In this document: positions 12,116-20,700 of the stretch, piece by piece | Numbering within the stretch: position 1 is the first letter of the stretch | Layout of the letters: the number at the start of each line of letters is the position of its first letter | IMG/VR virus record: IMGVR_UViG_3300008106_000025 | Coordinates: 3,106 to 26,460 of that record | Length of the DNA stretch: 23,355 bases | From: a virus | Direction: 5' to 3' (one strand) | Made by a program: the position numbers and the translations under genes | The notes under the pieces: generated by a model | Seen by the model: only the letters and a program-made list of their open reading frames with translations | Databases searched by the model: none | What the model was told of the DNA's origin: nothing

Positions 12116-12294
12116 TGACAAACTTTATCAAGCAGGCGTTGTTGCGCCTGTTGCCTGGCCTTATCCTAGGCGTGCTGTTTATAGGTGGCATCGCTGCCAT
12201 TCCCGACAGCAAGGTCAAGCGGGCGCAGGAGAGCTGGCGCATCCTGGATTTTCCAGCCGAGAATGAAGACTACTACCCACCACAGGATTTTTAG
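12112..12294 (+). CDS. Small single-pass membrane protein
   Basis: A 60-residue protein (59 if ATG 12115 is used). The start overlaps the integrase stop, with GGAG at 12103-12106. A hydrophobic segment spans roughly residues 10-30 (LLRLLPGLILGVLFIGGIAA) and a charged soluble tail follows (KVKRAQESW ... ENEDYYPPQDF). The coupling to the integrase suggests expression in the lysogen or early in infection. No known family; a superinfection-exclusion role is conceivable but unsupported. Confidence 0.6.
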   Translation: MMTNFIKQALLRLLPGLILGVLFIGGIAAIPDSKVKRAQESWRILDFPAENEDYYPPQDF

Positions 12295-12296
12295 AT

Positions 12297-12515
12297 ATGA
12301 ACCCATTATTAGCTAGCTGGCATGAACTTGATATTTTAATAGATTTTGTTGGTAAAGCAGTGGAAATGTGGGGATGGGTTTTTGATGATTTTACTAGGAT
12401 TTTGGGGGCTTTTTGGGAGGAAAACGGTTTCTTAGGATGGCAAAGCGACATTGATGATGGCAACATGCCAACCCACTGGTGCTATCCGCCAACAGAGGAG
12501 AAGGTAGATGACTGA
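12297..12515 (+). CDS. Hypothetical protein, Trp/acidic-rich
   Basis: A 72-residue protein beginning 2 bases after the previous stop, with AGGA at 12284-12287. It has six tryptophans and many acidic residues (ILIDFVGKAVEMWGWVFDD; FWEENGFLGWQSDIDDG) and no confident membrane span. Base composition turns AT-rich here compared with the integrase. Not recognised. Its end overlaps the next start by 8 bases. Confidence 0.45.
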   Translation: MNPLLASWHELDILIDFVGKAVEMWGWVFDDFTRILGAFWEENGFLGWQSDIDDGNMPTHWCYPPTEEKVDD

Positions 12516-12942
12516 CAATGTTAGCCTCATAAATATACGCAGTGATGCCGAATTTTGGAGGGTTTATACTCAATCTATAGAAGAATCAAGAAAGGCGGTT
12601 GAAAAAAACAGAAAAGAAGAACTTACTTTTAGGCAAGAGCTTGACACAATAAGGGGCAGCCTTTCTTGTAAAAAATGTAGGGAAAACCCAACTTGGGAAT
12701 ACTTCTCGGTTGTGGATACTTTCGATACAATACAATTGAGTTTTTTCTGCCCAAACAGTTGCCAATTAGATAGTTGCAAAATAAAATTGCGTTCGATGAT
12801 GTCGAATTATCATGTGTTTGACTATATTAAGGACTTTATAAAAGATTTAATAAAAAAGGAGATGTATGAATATGATATGGAAAAATACTATCAAATACAA
12901 GAAAAATTTAAGGAATTTAATGCAGAGAAAAGGACTGATTGA
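12508..12942 (+). CDS. Hypothetical Cys-rich, helical protein
   Basis: A 144-residue protein with a strong GAGGAGAAGG before ATG 12508. A charged helix (about 24-50) is followed by cysteine pairs (SCKKC near residue 54, then CPNSCQLDSC near 81-90) that could bind a metal. The C-terminal 50 residues are Lys/Tyr/Glu-rich helices (FIKDLIKKEMYEYDMEKYYQ). Codon use is strongly AT-rich, unlike the replication genes, which suggests recent acquisition. No family recognised; it may be a lysogenic-conversion (moron) gene. Confidence 0.6.
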   Translation: MTDNVSLINIRSDAEFWRVYTQSIEESRKAVEKNRKEELTFRQELDTIRGSLSCKKCRENPTWEYFSVVDTFDTIQLSFFCPNSCQLDSCKIKLRSMMSNYHVFDYIKDFIKDLIKKEMYEYDMEKYYQIQEKFKEFNAEKRTD

Positions 12943-13175
12943 TGGCGCAACTGGTAAAATACGAAATCCCCATGCGAAGCATTTATTGGCGTATCGCGGC
13001 AACGATTGCATTGTGCTTTTCAGTGTTACAGATAAACGACACTGATTTTTGGCTGTATTTTTTTTATGGGGTAGGAAAAACTTCCTTTGTAGCATTTGTT
13101 GGGCGGCTTTTATGGCGAAGTTTGCCATGCAAAAAAACATTGGTTCATAGAAAGGGCGATAACGATGTACACTAG
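12942..13175 (+). CDS. Small membrane protein
   Basis: A 77-residue protein starting at ATG 12942, which overlaps the preceding TGA; AAAAGGA lies upstream. It begins MAQLVKYEIPMRSIYWR, then has a hydrophobic span (about 18-32, IAATIALCFSVLQIN) and a second weaker one (WLYFFYGVGKTSFVAFVGRLL), and ends with a basic tail. Topology suggests an inner-membrane protein. Function unknown. It overlaps the next gene by 11 bases. Confidence 0.55.
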   Translation: MAQLVKYEIPMRSIYWRIAATIALCFSVLQINDTDFWLYFFYGVGKTSFVAFVGRLLWRSLPCKKTLVHRKGDNDVH

Positions 13176-13431
13176 AGAAAAATACCGTGCATTGCTAGAT
13201 GAAGCACTGCGTGAAGCTAAGGATAAACGCATAGTTAGCAAGGAAGTTTCAAGCAAAACACTGGCCAATGCCAATGATTTTATTGACAACCAAAGTTGCT
13301 TAGAATTGTTTGACTTTCCAAGTATTTCCGTAGGGTGCGACATATCAATTTTGTTTGAATGGCTTTTCCTATTGGTTCAAAGTGTTCTTGGATACGCCTT
13401 TGACTTTCTCAACAGTACGCATTCCACCTAA
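13165..13431 (+). CDS. Hypothetical protein, convergent with holin gene
   Basis: An 88-residue protein from ATG 13165 with AAAGGG about 8 bases upstream. The first half is a charged helix (REKYRALLDEALREAKDKR); the second half is more hydrophobic (DISILFEWLFLLVQSVLGYAF). Its last 63 bases overlap the end of the holin gene on the opposite strand, so the hydrophobic tail may be an accident of the overlap and the true protein may have been cut at its 3' end. Not recognised. Confidence 0.45.
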   Translation: MYTREKYRALLDEALREAKDKRIVSKEVSSKTLANANDFIDNQSCLELFDFPSISVGCDISILFEWLFLLVQSVLGYAFDFLNSTHST

Positions 13432-13803
13432 TCCAAGAATACCGCCCAATGCCCACCCTAGCAAGTCTGTATCTATGTTGGGCAAAGTCGGGATTACTTT
13501 GTTGAACAGCGCACAAAGGAAAAGCAAAAATGGCTGAAGAATAAGAATGTACGCAAATGAAAAACAGCATACCCACCCGACCGCTGGCCGCCATCCCGAC
13601 ACAAATAGATTGCTGCTGGCCGCCTCAATTTTATTTATTTCAAGCTGGCCAGTGGCTAATTGTGTTGCCGAGGCCAATTCAGCAAGCTCACCACGTTGTT
13701 CCAATTCTTGTAGTTTTAATATGGCTTCAGCTTTAGTCGCAGGGTCAGGCCATATCTTATTTATGACTGTGCTGGCCAGATTAAATACGCTATCAACTAC
13801 CAT
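13369..13803 (-). CDS. Holin, 3TM (GTA-holin-like) family
   Basis: A 144-residue protein. A short N-terminal hydrophobic/amphipathic helix (VFNLASTVINKIW) is followed by a charged helix (KAEAILKLQELEQRGELAEL), then the family signature SGWRPAVGWVC and membrane spans at about 72-99 and 114-130, with a basic end. This layout matches the three-TM holin family found in gene transfer agents and many phages. It would make inner-membrane lesions for lysis. The start codon overlaps the preceding gene's stop by one base (TAATG). Confidence 0.8.
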   Translation of the reverse strand: MVVDSVFNLASTVINKIWPDPATKAEAILKLQELEQRGELAELASATQLATGQLEINKIEAASSNLFVSGWRPAVGWVCCFSFAYILILQPFLLFLCALFNKVIPTLPNIDTDLLGWALGGILGLGGMRTVEKVKGVSKNTLNQ

Positions 13804-14024
13804 TACTTATCGGCTTTCGAATCCAGTTTGTCGAAGATCTGACGGAGAAACATTTTCACCTCATCAATGTCGGCGCGGTAGTCATCCTTCTGCACATAGA
13901 TCATGGGCAGCTCTGACATCTTGTCTTCCAATTTTTGGATGGTGCGTGTGAGATTGGTGGCGACATAGACCGCCAGAAACCCTGCCACGCTGACAATGAG
14001 ATTAAAAAGCTGTTGGTTGTCCAT
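13803..14024 (-). CDS. Small membrane protein with C-terminal coiled coil
   Basis: A 73-residue protein: one transmembrane segment (about 6-24, LFNLIVSVAGFLAVYVATN), then a charged helical tail (TIQKLEDKM ... DIDEVKMFLRQIFDKLDSKADK). Small proteins of this shape, ending in IFDKLDSKADK-like sequence, are frequent in phage lysis regions next to holins. It may be a lysis accessory protein or a spanin-like component, but it has no lipobox and no proof of either. It is coupled to the holin gene by TAATG. Confidence 0.7.
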   Translation of the reverse strand: MDNQQLFNLIVSVAGFLAVYVATNLTRTIQKLEDKMSELPMIYVQKDDYRADIDEVKMFLRQIFDKLDSKADK

Positions 14025-14029
14025 GGCTT

Positions 14030-14662
14030 TTACTCGTAAAGGATGTTGATAGAACCCGCGTCGAAGGTGTCAGTGCCGTTCGAAGTCGTGACAGCCAGCT
14101 GTGTCAGCGTGCCAGAGAGAGGCACCACACCCGCAACGGTATGTGTCCACGCGACCGAGCTTGTGGCAAACACACCTTTCGCCGCCCAGATGTTATTCGC
14201 CGCGTCTACCAGCGTGAAGATTATCGAACCATGGTAGACGTAAGCCGCACTAGGCACGTTGGTGTAGATGTCGAAGCCAGCGGTCTGGTTGACTGTGGCC
14301 GCGCCGCTGCTGATCACCGAACCCGCGCCCAAATAGCCTGATGTAGCCAAGCCACCGGCTGGCCCCAGCCTAAAACGGATAAGAGCGCTGCCACTCAGAC
14401 TGACACCATTCAATGAAACGGTGATGCGCTTGACCCAATTGGGAATGCCCGTAAACGGAATTGACGTGCCGCTGGTGCTGTTCTGCACGGTACCTAGCGT
14501 CAAAGGTTGAGACAATTTCGCTGGGGTCACATTCGCGTCCGTTATCTTCGCCGTGGTGACGGCGTTGTTGGCGAGTTTGGCTGCGGTCACAGAGCTGTCA
14601 GCAAGCGCCTGGGTGTTTAAGTTACCGTCGGCGATGACGTCTGAAGTTACTTGGGTAGGCAT
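14030..14662 (-). CDS. Tail fibre/spike protein with decapeptide repeats
   Basis: A 210-residue protein starting at the ATG at 14662-14660 (TAATG overlap with the gene before it); a longer frame upstream is a shadow. Residues 11-50 carry V-T-x-A-K-(I/L) repeats of about 10 residues (SSVTAAKLANNA, VTTAKITDAN, VTPAKL), a trimeric fibre-stalk pattern. The rest is beta-rich with many Gly/Ser/Thr (IPNWVKRITVSLNGVSL) and probably forms a globular receptor-binding or decorating domain. It is the second protein in the window with these repeats. Confidence 0.75.
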   Translation of the reverse strand: MPTQVTSDVIADGNLNTQALADSSVTAAKLANNAVTTAKITDANVTPAKLSQPLTLGTVQNSTSGTSIPFTGIPNWVKRITVSLNGVSLSGSALIRFRLGPAGGLATSGYLGAGSVISSGAATVNQTAGFDIYTNVPSAAYVYHGSIIFTLVDAANNIWAAKGVFATSSVAWTHTVAGVVPLSGTLTQLAVTTSNGTDTFDAGSINILYE

Positions 14663-15078
14663 TACGCGGCCTCCCGCAATTTCTTGTACGCACGGATGGC
14701 GCGTGGCCAGATACCAGAAGCCGCCAGCCCTATCACTAACCCAACGGCCACGGAGAATAGCACCAGGTTGTTGTAGAATACCGCGATGGCGAGAAGGCTG
14801 CCCGACAACCAAAAGGCAAAGTCTTGAATGCTGTCGCGTAGAGTGCGCCAGGAATCCTTCGCCACACGAGTCAAATCCCAGGTCTCAATTGCCCCCGACA
14901 CGATGGTATTCAGCGTCAACGCCCAGAACCAACCTCCGCCCAACAACAGCGCCAGTCCGCCAATGAAAACCCCCAGTAATGCGTGGGCGAATTGGTTGGT
15001 GATCCAACCGTACCAATCTTCCCCCTGATCGTCAGGGGTAGCCAAACTGGATACAACCAAAGCCCAAACATTAACCAT
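14662..15078 (-). CDS. Multi-spanning membrane protein in the lysis/tail region
   Basis: A 138-residue protein starting at ATG 15078 with GAGGTGA 8 bases upstream (a GTG at 15090 is within that site). It has three to four hydrophobic spans (about 31-47, 48-63, 88-102, 104-120), an N-x-x-A-H-A-L-L-G segment near residue 28 (TNQFAHALLG), and a basic C-terminus. Such membrane proteins are found among late phage genes, but I know no function. It could act in lysis or lysogenic membrane modification. Confidence 0.7.
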   Translation of the reverse strand: MVNVWALVVSSLATPDDQGEDWYGWITNQFAHALLGVFIGGLALLLGGGWFWALTLNTIVSGAIETWDLTRVAKDSWRTLRDSIQDFAFWLSGSLLAIAVFYNNLVLFSVAVGLVIGLAASGIWPRAIRAYKKLREAA

Positions 15079-15634
15079 TATTGAAATCACCTCGTGTTAA
15101 AAATAATTGATCCATAAGCACATCGGGGATTCCAAGCACCATTTGTAATTGCGCGATGATGGGATAATCACGGCCAACCTGCACCATCGTCACCCAAGTG
15201 AAGGTGATCTTGTCGCGCTCAGCCGCTGTCAGAGTTAGGCCGCCAGCGATAGCTTGGGCAACGCCTGCTGCTAAAGGAGCGGGCAGGTTATAAGGCGCAG
15301 TTTGCAACTGCGCGGCTGTGGGCGTTCCCCCCGCAACCGCTGCCTCAACAATCTGTTTGAGGGGATAGGGCAATTCCGCCTGTTTTGCCGCAGCCAAAAT
15401 GCCAGCATAGGTCAAAGCACCCATGTTGACCAAGCCTTGCTGAAACTCGCTAGGGGTAAGGAGGGGGAAGGAAGGGGGTTGTTGGATAGCCGAAAACAAC
15501 GCCTCAATCTCACTATTTGTCAAATGAGGGTTGCCAGCAAAATCAATCACGATGCTAGAGCCATCGTCGTCAACCCGCCATCCTTGGTATCCCAGGCTCT
15601 CTAAAACTTTAGTTATTTCAGGTAATGTCAACAT
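15071..15634 (-). CDS. Hypothetical tail-region protein
   Basis: A 187-residue protein (189 if ATG 15640 is used; ATG 15634 has AGGA with a better 6-base spacer). The N-terminus (LTLPEITKVLESLGYQGW ... SSIVIDFAGNP) looks like a small alpha/beta fold. The middle is Pro/Ala-rich, with AALTYAGILAAAKQAEL-like helices, and the end has GIPDVLMDQLFLTRG. It lies directly after the main fibre gene, where tail-fibre chaperones or assembly proteins are often found, so that role is possible. No confident family. Confidence 0.65.
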   Translation of the reverse strand: MLTLPEITKVLESLGYQGWRVDDDGSSIVIDFAGNPHLTNSEIEALFSAIQQPPSFPLLTPSEFQQGLVNMGALTYAGILAAAKQAELPYPLKQIVEAAVAGGTPTAAQLQTAPYNLPAPLAAGVAQAIAGGLTLTAAERDKITFTWVTMVQVGRDYPIIAQLQMVLGIPDVLMDQLFLTRGDFNNG

Positions 15635-15642
15635 ATTCATTC

Positions 15643-17127
15643 CTATGGTGTGTATTCATAAACAATAAGAGTGCATTTGCTTGCACCCCCGTATATACGG
15701 CCGCCAGAATTTCCATTGACATATATAGTACCCCCACTTTCACCAACTCTGACCCTATAAGTCCTGGCTGACGTGCTACCAGCAACCTCATCATGAGAAA
15801 CGGAAGTATTCTGCACATATACAGTATTTGATCCTGACCCCCCCACCGCTAAAGCGTTTGCCGCTGAATCCCGGAAGATTGCCGCACATGGCCTCCCCCC
15901 GCTGCTGCCATTAAGCTGGCAGACGCTCAATACGGCGATTCGATTGGTTGAGCTTAACGGAGTAATAGCTTGGGTCATAATCTCAACACCCTCCGTAATT
16001 TGCGGTATTGTGTCATCAAAAGGAATTTGAGTGGCGGAGCTTGTGTAGGTTGTGTACTCAACATAAAAATATTGTACTATTTTATTTGATGCTATCTCAC
16101 TAAAATTAACAGCTCGGACATCACCAGTTGCCCCGCGTCCAACTACTTGCGAGGCTGAAAGTGCTAGGTCGCTTGCAACACCAGAAGATGCGGCAGCTCT
16201 AACTTTTACAGTGTTAGCTGCCATGTCTGCTAGCAAGGTGTTACTGACCGCGCTATTGGCGATCTTTGCCGTGGTAACTGCACCATCAGCAATCTTTGCA
16301 GTGGTGGCCGCGTTGTCTGCAATTTTAGCAGATGTAACCGCGCCATCCGCGATCTTTGCTGTGGTTACGCTGGTGTCGCTGGGGACGCCGATACCCAACG
16401 TTGTCCCCCAACGCACAAAGATGTTACCTGTGCCGGCGGCAGGAGCGCCGCTCACGAAGGTGAGCGTGCTGCCCGACAACGTGTAGTCTGTTGTGGGTCG
16501 CTGGCGCACACCAGAGATAAACACTTCCAGGTTTGCGATAGCGCCAGGTGACGTGGACAATGTGAACGCCGTCTGCGCGCCCGTACCATTGAACGTCTGT
16601 GTGGAGAACCCGCTTGAACCCGCAACAGTTAGCAGACTGGTCGGATCGTAAGTGGTCAACGCACTGCCCGCAGCGTTGAACCCCAACAGTTGCAACGGCT
16701 GCGCTGTGGGCAGGCTGGTTGAGATGCCCGTTGTGGCGGCAGGCAACGCAATGGAGCGGCTGAGGTTTTCGTTGACCTGCTGCGCCAGCATCGTCAACTG
16801 ATCGAGCGCCCTCTCGTGTGACTCCGCAGGAAACGGGTCGTTGGGAACGTAGTCGGTTAACTGGGTGAAGGGTACGTTACGAAGGATGCTGATCTTCTGC
16901 GCAGCCGTAGGAGCCACGGTGCAGGTAACAGTGCCGCCAGCAGGGACACCCGCCCCTGTAACCGTGTAATCCGTCCCCAAAGCCAAGGTGGTGCTGACCC
17001 CTGTGGCAATCACAGTGCGCAACACGGTCAGGTGAGTGTTGTCTAGAAAATAGAAAGGTACGGTAAAGGCCGTGGTTACGCCGTTACCAGTATAATCTGC
17101 TCTTGATGTCGTTGTGTTGACGGTCAC
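15643..17127 (-). CDS. Tail fibre protein (T7-type N-terminal domain)
   Basis: A 494-residue protein. The first ~140 residues match the T7-type tail-fibre attachment domain (RADYTGNGVTTAFTVPFYFL ... ERALDQLTMLAQQVNENLSRSI). A second, similar module follows (FNGTGAQTAFTLSTSPGAIANLEVFISGVRQ). Residues 250-299 are five 10-residue stalk repeats of the V-T-T-A-K-I-A-D-G-A type. The C-terminal ~150 residues are beta-rich and likely bind the host receptor. It should attach to the tail and determine host range. Base composition drops in GC toward the C-terminal domain, consistent with tip exchange. Confidence 0.9.
   Translation of the reverse strand: MTVNTTTSRADYTGNGVTTAFTVPFYFLDNTHLTVLRTVIATGVSTTLALGTDYTVTGAGVPAGGTVTCTVAPTAAQKISILRNVPFTQLTDYVPNDPFPAESHERALDQLTMLAQQVNENLSRSIALPAATTGISTSLPTAQPLQLLGFNAAGSALTTYDPTSLLTVAGSSGFSTQTFNGTGAQTAFTLSTSPGAIANLEVFISGVRQRPTTDYTLSGSTLTFVSGAPAAGTGNIFVRWGTTLGIGVPSDTSVTTAKIADGAVTSAKIADNAATTAKIADGAVTTAKIANSAVSNTLLADMAANTVKVRAAASSGVASDLALSASQVVGRGATGDVRAVNFSEIASNKIVQYFYVEYTTYTSSATQIPFDDTIPQITEGVEIMTQAITPLSSTNRIAVLSVCQLNGSSGGRPCAAIFRDSAANALAVGGSGSNTVYVQNTSVSHDEVAGSTSARTYRVRVGESGGTIYVNGNSGGRIYGGASKCTLIVYEYTP
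16231..16380 (-). repeat. Five 30-bp tandem repeats in the fibre stalk
   Basis: Five degenerate 30-bp units (16231, 16261, 16291, 16321, 16351 as unit starts), each coding for ten residues of the V-T-x-A-K-I-A-D-x-A type on the - strand. The unit nearest the C-terminus is the most diverged. They encode stalk repeats and can change number by slippage or recombination. Confidence 0.8.
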
Positions 17128-17166
17128 GGCGGCCTCTCAATTGGTGTGATTATCGCATCATTTGGG

Positions 17167-17700
17167 TTATTGTGGAAGGGTTTTGGTTTGCAGTCGCTTC
17201 TCCAATTCAGTGCTGATTTGGAGCGCCTTCTGCATAATCTGTTCAGGAGGAACCGCAAACGCCTTTCCTACCTTACGGCTCTGCTCAAACACTTTTTCAA
17301 TTGCAATGCGTTGCGCCATATCAGGCATGGTGTCCCACCAAGGGGAATTGACCATCAACTGAATGCCTTCGTACGCGACCTTGCCGGACTTCTCTGCAAA
17401 AATATCACGTTGTTCGGGCGTCAATTCTATTTTACCCAGTTTGGGATCGCGCCCCGCAGGCAGTTCAATGTTGTCGGGCGCTTTAGACACACCGACACCC
17501 AGGCGCGCAACCTCAGTGCGAACTTTGTCGGTGCTTTCTGTGGAAACCGTGATGGGGCTGATACCTGCCAAACGAGCCTTTGCGGGGATTGGCTCGCCAA
17601 ACGGATCACGTTTGGGCTGTAGATTTTCACGGGCGCCAGGGATGCGGTACTGAACGGCATCCAAAATAGAATAAACCTCACGGCGATAAGGATCGAGCAT
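17167..17700 (-). CDS. Detached C-terminal part of the large internal virion protein
   Basis: A 177-residue frame beginning MLDPYRREVYSILDAVQYRIPG and continuing with LQPKRDPFGEPI, SPITVSTESTDKVRTEVARLG, LTPEQRDIFAEKSGK, and a C-terminal helix rich in Glu/Lys. I recognise this as the normal C-terminal end of the same phage protein family as the 1067-codon gene upstream, where it is continuous. Here it lies in a different frame, and the expected linking residues between TNQTFLQG and VGQTADMLDPY are missing. It may be translated from its own ATG at 17700 (no good ribosome binding site) or be a non-functional remnant. Confidence 0.6.
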   Translation of the reverse strand: MLDPYRREVYSILDAVQYRIPGARENLQPKRDPFGEPIPAKARLAGISPITVSTESTDKVRTEVARLGVGVSKAPDNIELPAGRDPKLGKIELTPEQRDIFAEKSGKVAYEGIQLMVNSPWWDTMPDMAQRIAIEKVFEQSRKVGKAFAVPPEQIMQKALQISTELEKRLQTKTLPQ

Positions 17701-20700
17701 ATCGGCGGTTTGGCCGACCTTGTAAGAAAGTTTGGTTGGTTATTGAATTGGCAAAAGCGATTGAAATAATTTTTGGTATTTTATCTCTCTCCTCTTCTCC
17801 CATATATTCCCAAGCCGCTGCTGCGTCAGCCGCCATGCCGACTAACGTGCCTACTGGCTGGAGACGTTGGTAATTGTACCATGTGTTTCCGATTTTTTTT
17901 GAATAAGGCTGCCAACCACTTGCCAATTGCGCGGCGCGCTTACGTGTGTCTGGATCGCCTTGACCCGATATGTTTCCAGACAGCGCCATGGCGAATACAG
18001 TTGAGAAAAGAGCGGTACCGACGACCAACTCAGCCGCAGCTTTGTCCGCTTCGACACCACCTTTACTAATGGCGTTCCGCCAGTCCTTCATGATTGCCGC
18101 AGCAGGGCTTAATCTGAATGTTTCTTTGAACACGTTAATAGGTGATTGTGTGAAAGGAACCGCCCATTCCAAATAATACTCTTTTATAAGTCTTTGAACT
18201 GCGCGGCCCTTCGACCCCAGCGGTGCGTTAAATGTGAAGCGTTCGCCCGCAGCATCAATCTGCTCCACCATTTTGTCGGTCGGGCTAGCTGCAATACTTG
18301 CAACACGTTCACGGAACTCACGGGTGGCGGGGTTATACCCTTCTTGCGCAGCCTGCCGTGTAGCCAAAGTAAAAGCCTCGCCACGTTCGTTGAGAGTGCG
18401 AAAGAACGCGTCGGCGGCTGATAAAGTCCGAAGAGGAAATCGTATAGCCTCACCCAGCTTACCCTCAATCGCTTTACGGTGAGATTCTGTTTTACCCGAC
18501 ATGTTTTCGCCTGTTTTCAACACGGAGAGCATGGATTTCGCGCCGTCGATGGTGCCGTGGATGTTTCCAACAACGCGCGCTAAAGGCTCTATCGCCGACA
18601 TAGCTTCGGGGGCGCCACGGGCGCGGTTAATCGCCACTGCCGTTGCGTCAACCAAAGGCCGCGTAGCCATAAAAGTCAGGTTGCCCATGATGTTGGCAAC
18701 TTGAGTTACCGGCCCCGACACAAGCCCCGATTTCCACGCCTCAATGACTTTTTCCCATAAGGACGCTTTGGACGCCTTGACAGCGAAGGTGCTGAGTTGA
18801 GTAACATCGCCTAGTTCGCCGACCATCTGCGCGAGTTTTTGCGGGTCATCCCGATACTTGGTCAACAATTCAGACGCTTCTTTCCCTAGTGCGTTGACGT
18901 TTTGCGCAGCTTTGCGGGCGTTAAGCGCGCGAGCAATCGCCGCGCCATTGCCTTGGTCAATAGCGTGCAACATGGCCAGCGTCTCGATAGCCTGCGCTTG
19001 GCGCGCCGCCATCTCTGGTGTAACGCCAAGCTCGCCCGCAGCACGAATCTCAGAAGCTACCTGCGCAAGATCGAACGCTGCGCGCTGCGACATTGCTTGC
19101 TGCGCCATAGACTCCGCCGCAAGCTGGTTCAAATCACGACCGACCAACTCTTCAGGACGACGGTTACGAAGAATCTCCGCCGCGCCTTCTTGCGTTTTTG
19201 CCCACGATTCTGTCCCCCGCTGCGCCTCAATCTGTTGCGAGAACACTTCAGCAATACGCGCCTGCACAGCCTTTACGTCTTCGGGTCCATCGACGTAACG
19301 GTAGTTGATGTGGTTAGGCTCTTTGGTCGGCGTGATGCGGCCTAACGGATTTGCCGCAACGTCAGCGATCATGGCTGGGTCATAGGTACCGGTGCCTTTG
19401 GGATCACGATAAGCGCCCAACACGTTGTTCAGCATTTCTTCGCGCGCCAAAGGTTGATAGGCACGGGGGAGTTCAGCGGTAGCAGGTTTATTGCGAACCT
19501 TACCTGGTTCCAGCGCTATATAGGTATCGACTGGCTCACCTTCATTCATGTTCTTGTATTTAATTGAATCGAAACCCTCGGCTTTCAATTCGGATCGGAT
19601 CAGGGCGTACCCTTCATCTGTGGCTTTTTGGTTTGCTTTGTCGCGTGTTTGGTCTTTCAACGCAGTCTCTTCGGGCGTAAGCCCGCTTAACTTGTTGCGA
19701 AGCCTTTGGTACGATTCTGGTTGAGAATCCAGGTAGTCCTTGCTTGCCTTCTCCATGACTTGCCACACGCGAGATTCAAACGGAGTTTGGTTGTAATCCC
19801 CTTCTTTGATACCTTTTACCCCGTCCACCGCTTTCGCTATTTCGGTGGGGAACCATATATTAAGATCCGGCAATTCTATAGATTTTCCAAACTGCGCCTC
19901 ACCCTCCAAAACTTTTCCTGGTGTGCCTCCTTTATTGGCGAAAAGTTCTGCCGTACTGCGCGACGTAGTGAAGTGCGGGCCAATGTCTTCAGTCTTTGCT
20001 AACTGCTCGATTTCGACATTGGCTTTAGTTCCGTGGAATACGTTGATCGGCGCAGGTTTAGCCAAGTCCTCCACGATTGTCGGATCGCTCTTGGCGTCGG
20101 CCATCACTTCTAAGGGGGTCTTGCCCGTCTTGGCGTAAATGTTCGCCAACTTAGCAGCGCCAACTGTCGCCGCGCGAAAGCCAACAAGCATAATCGCCGC
20201 GTCCATGATCTCTTGCGGTTCAGGCAAACGGCCTTCCAGCAATGCGGGCGCAACAGCCAAGGTTGACCCTTGTGCGGCCAATACGGACGCACCCGTAGCC
20301 TTTGCGCCCAAGCCCGCAGTCTTTGCGCCAACTTGTGCTAATTTCCCCGTGCCAGCTGTTAGAAGTCCGACCGTACCCTCCTTAACCGTCTGCCCTAACA
20401 CCACGGACGCACGGCCAAGAAAGTCGGCGGTGCTGGTTATTTCGCCCTTGCTGTACGCCTGCATGTAACTCTCGCGGATTGCGGCAGGGAGCGCAAACGC
20501 ACCGAACCCGCCCCCCAACAAACCGCCGACCAACGTACCTGGCCCAGGGGCTACAGCTGTACCGGCCGACCCACCCGCCGCCGCGCCGCCAAACGCTCCT
20601 ACAACCCCGAAAGGAGTTTCGGAAACCATTTGCGCCGCGCCAGCTGCCAGTCTCTCGTACCAATCGCTGTCAGTCGGGTCGAGTTGCACGTCCGGCAATT

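Noticed and set aside
14663-14812. N-terminal extension of the 210-residue fibre protein
   Set aside because: It is the shadow of the membrane-protein gene; the protein naturally starts at the TAATG overlap with MPTQVTSDVIADG.
15770-15785. Further integrase arm site (GTGCTACCAGCAA) in the fibre gene
   Set aside because: A single 13-bp match within coding sequence, far from attP and lacking the double-unit structure; likely chance.
16231-16380. CRISPR-like array of 30-bp repeats
   Set aside because: The units are directly tandem with no unique spacers and encode fibre stalk decapeptides in frame.
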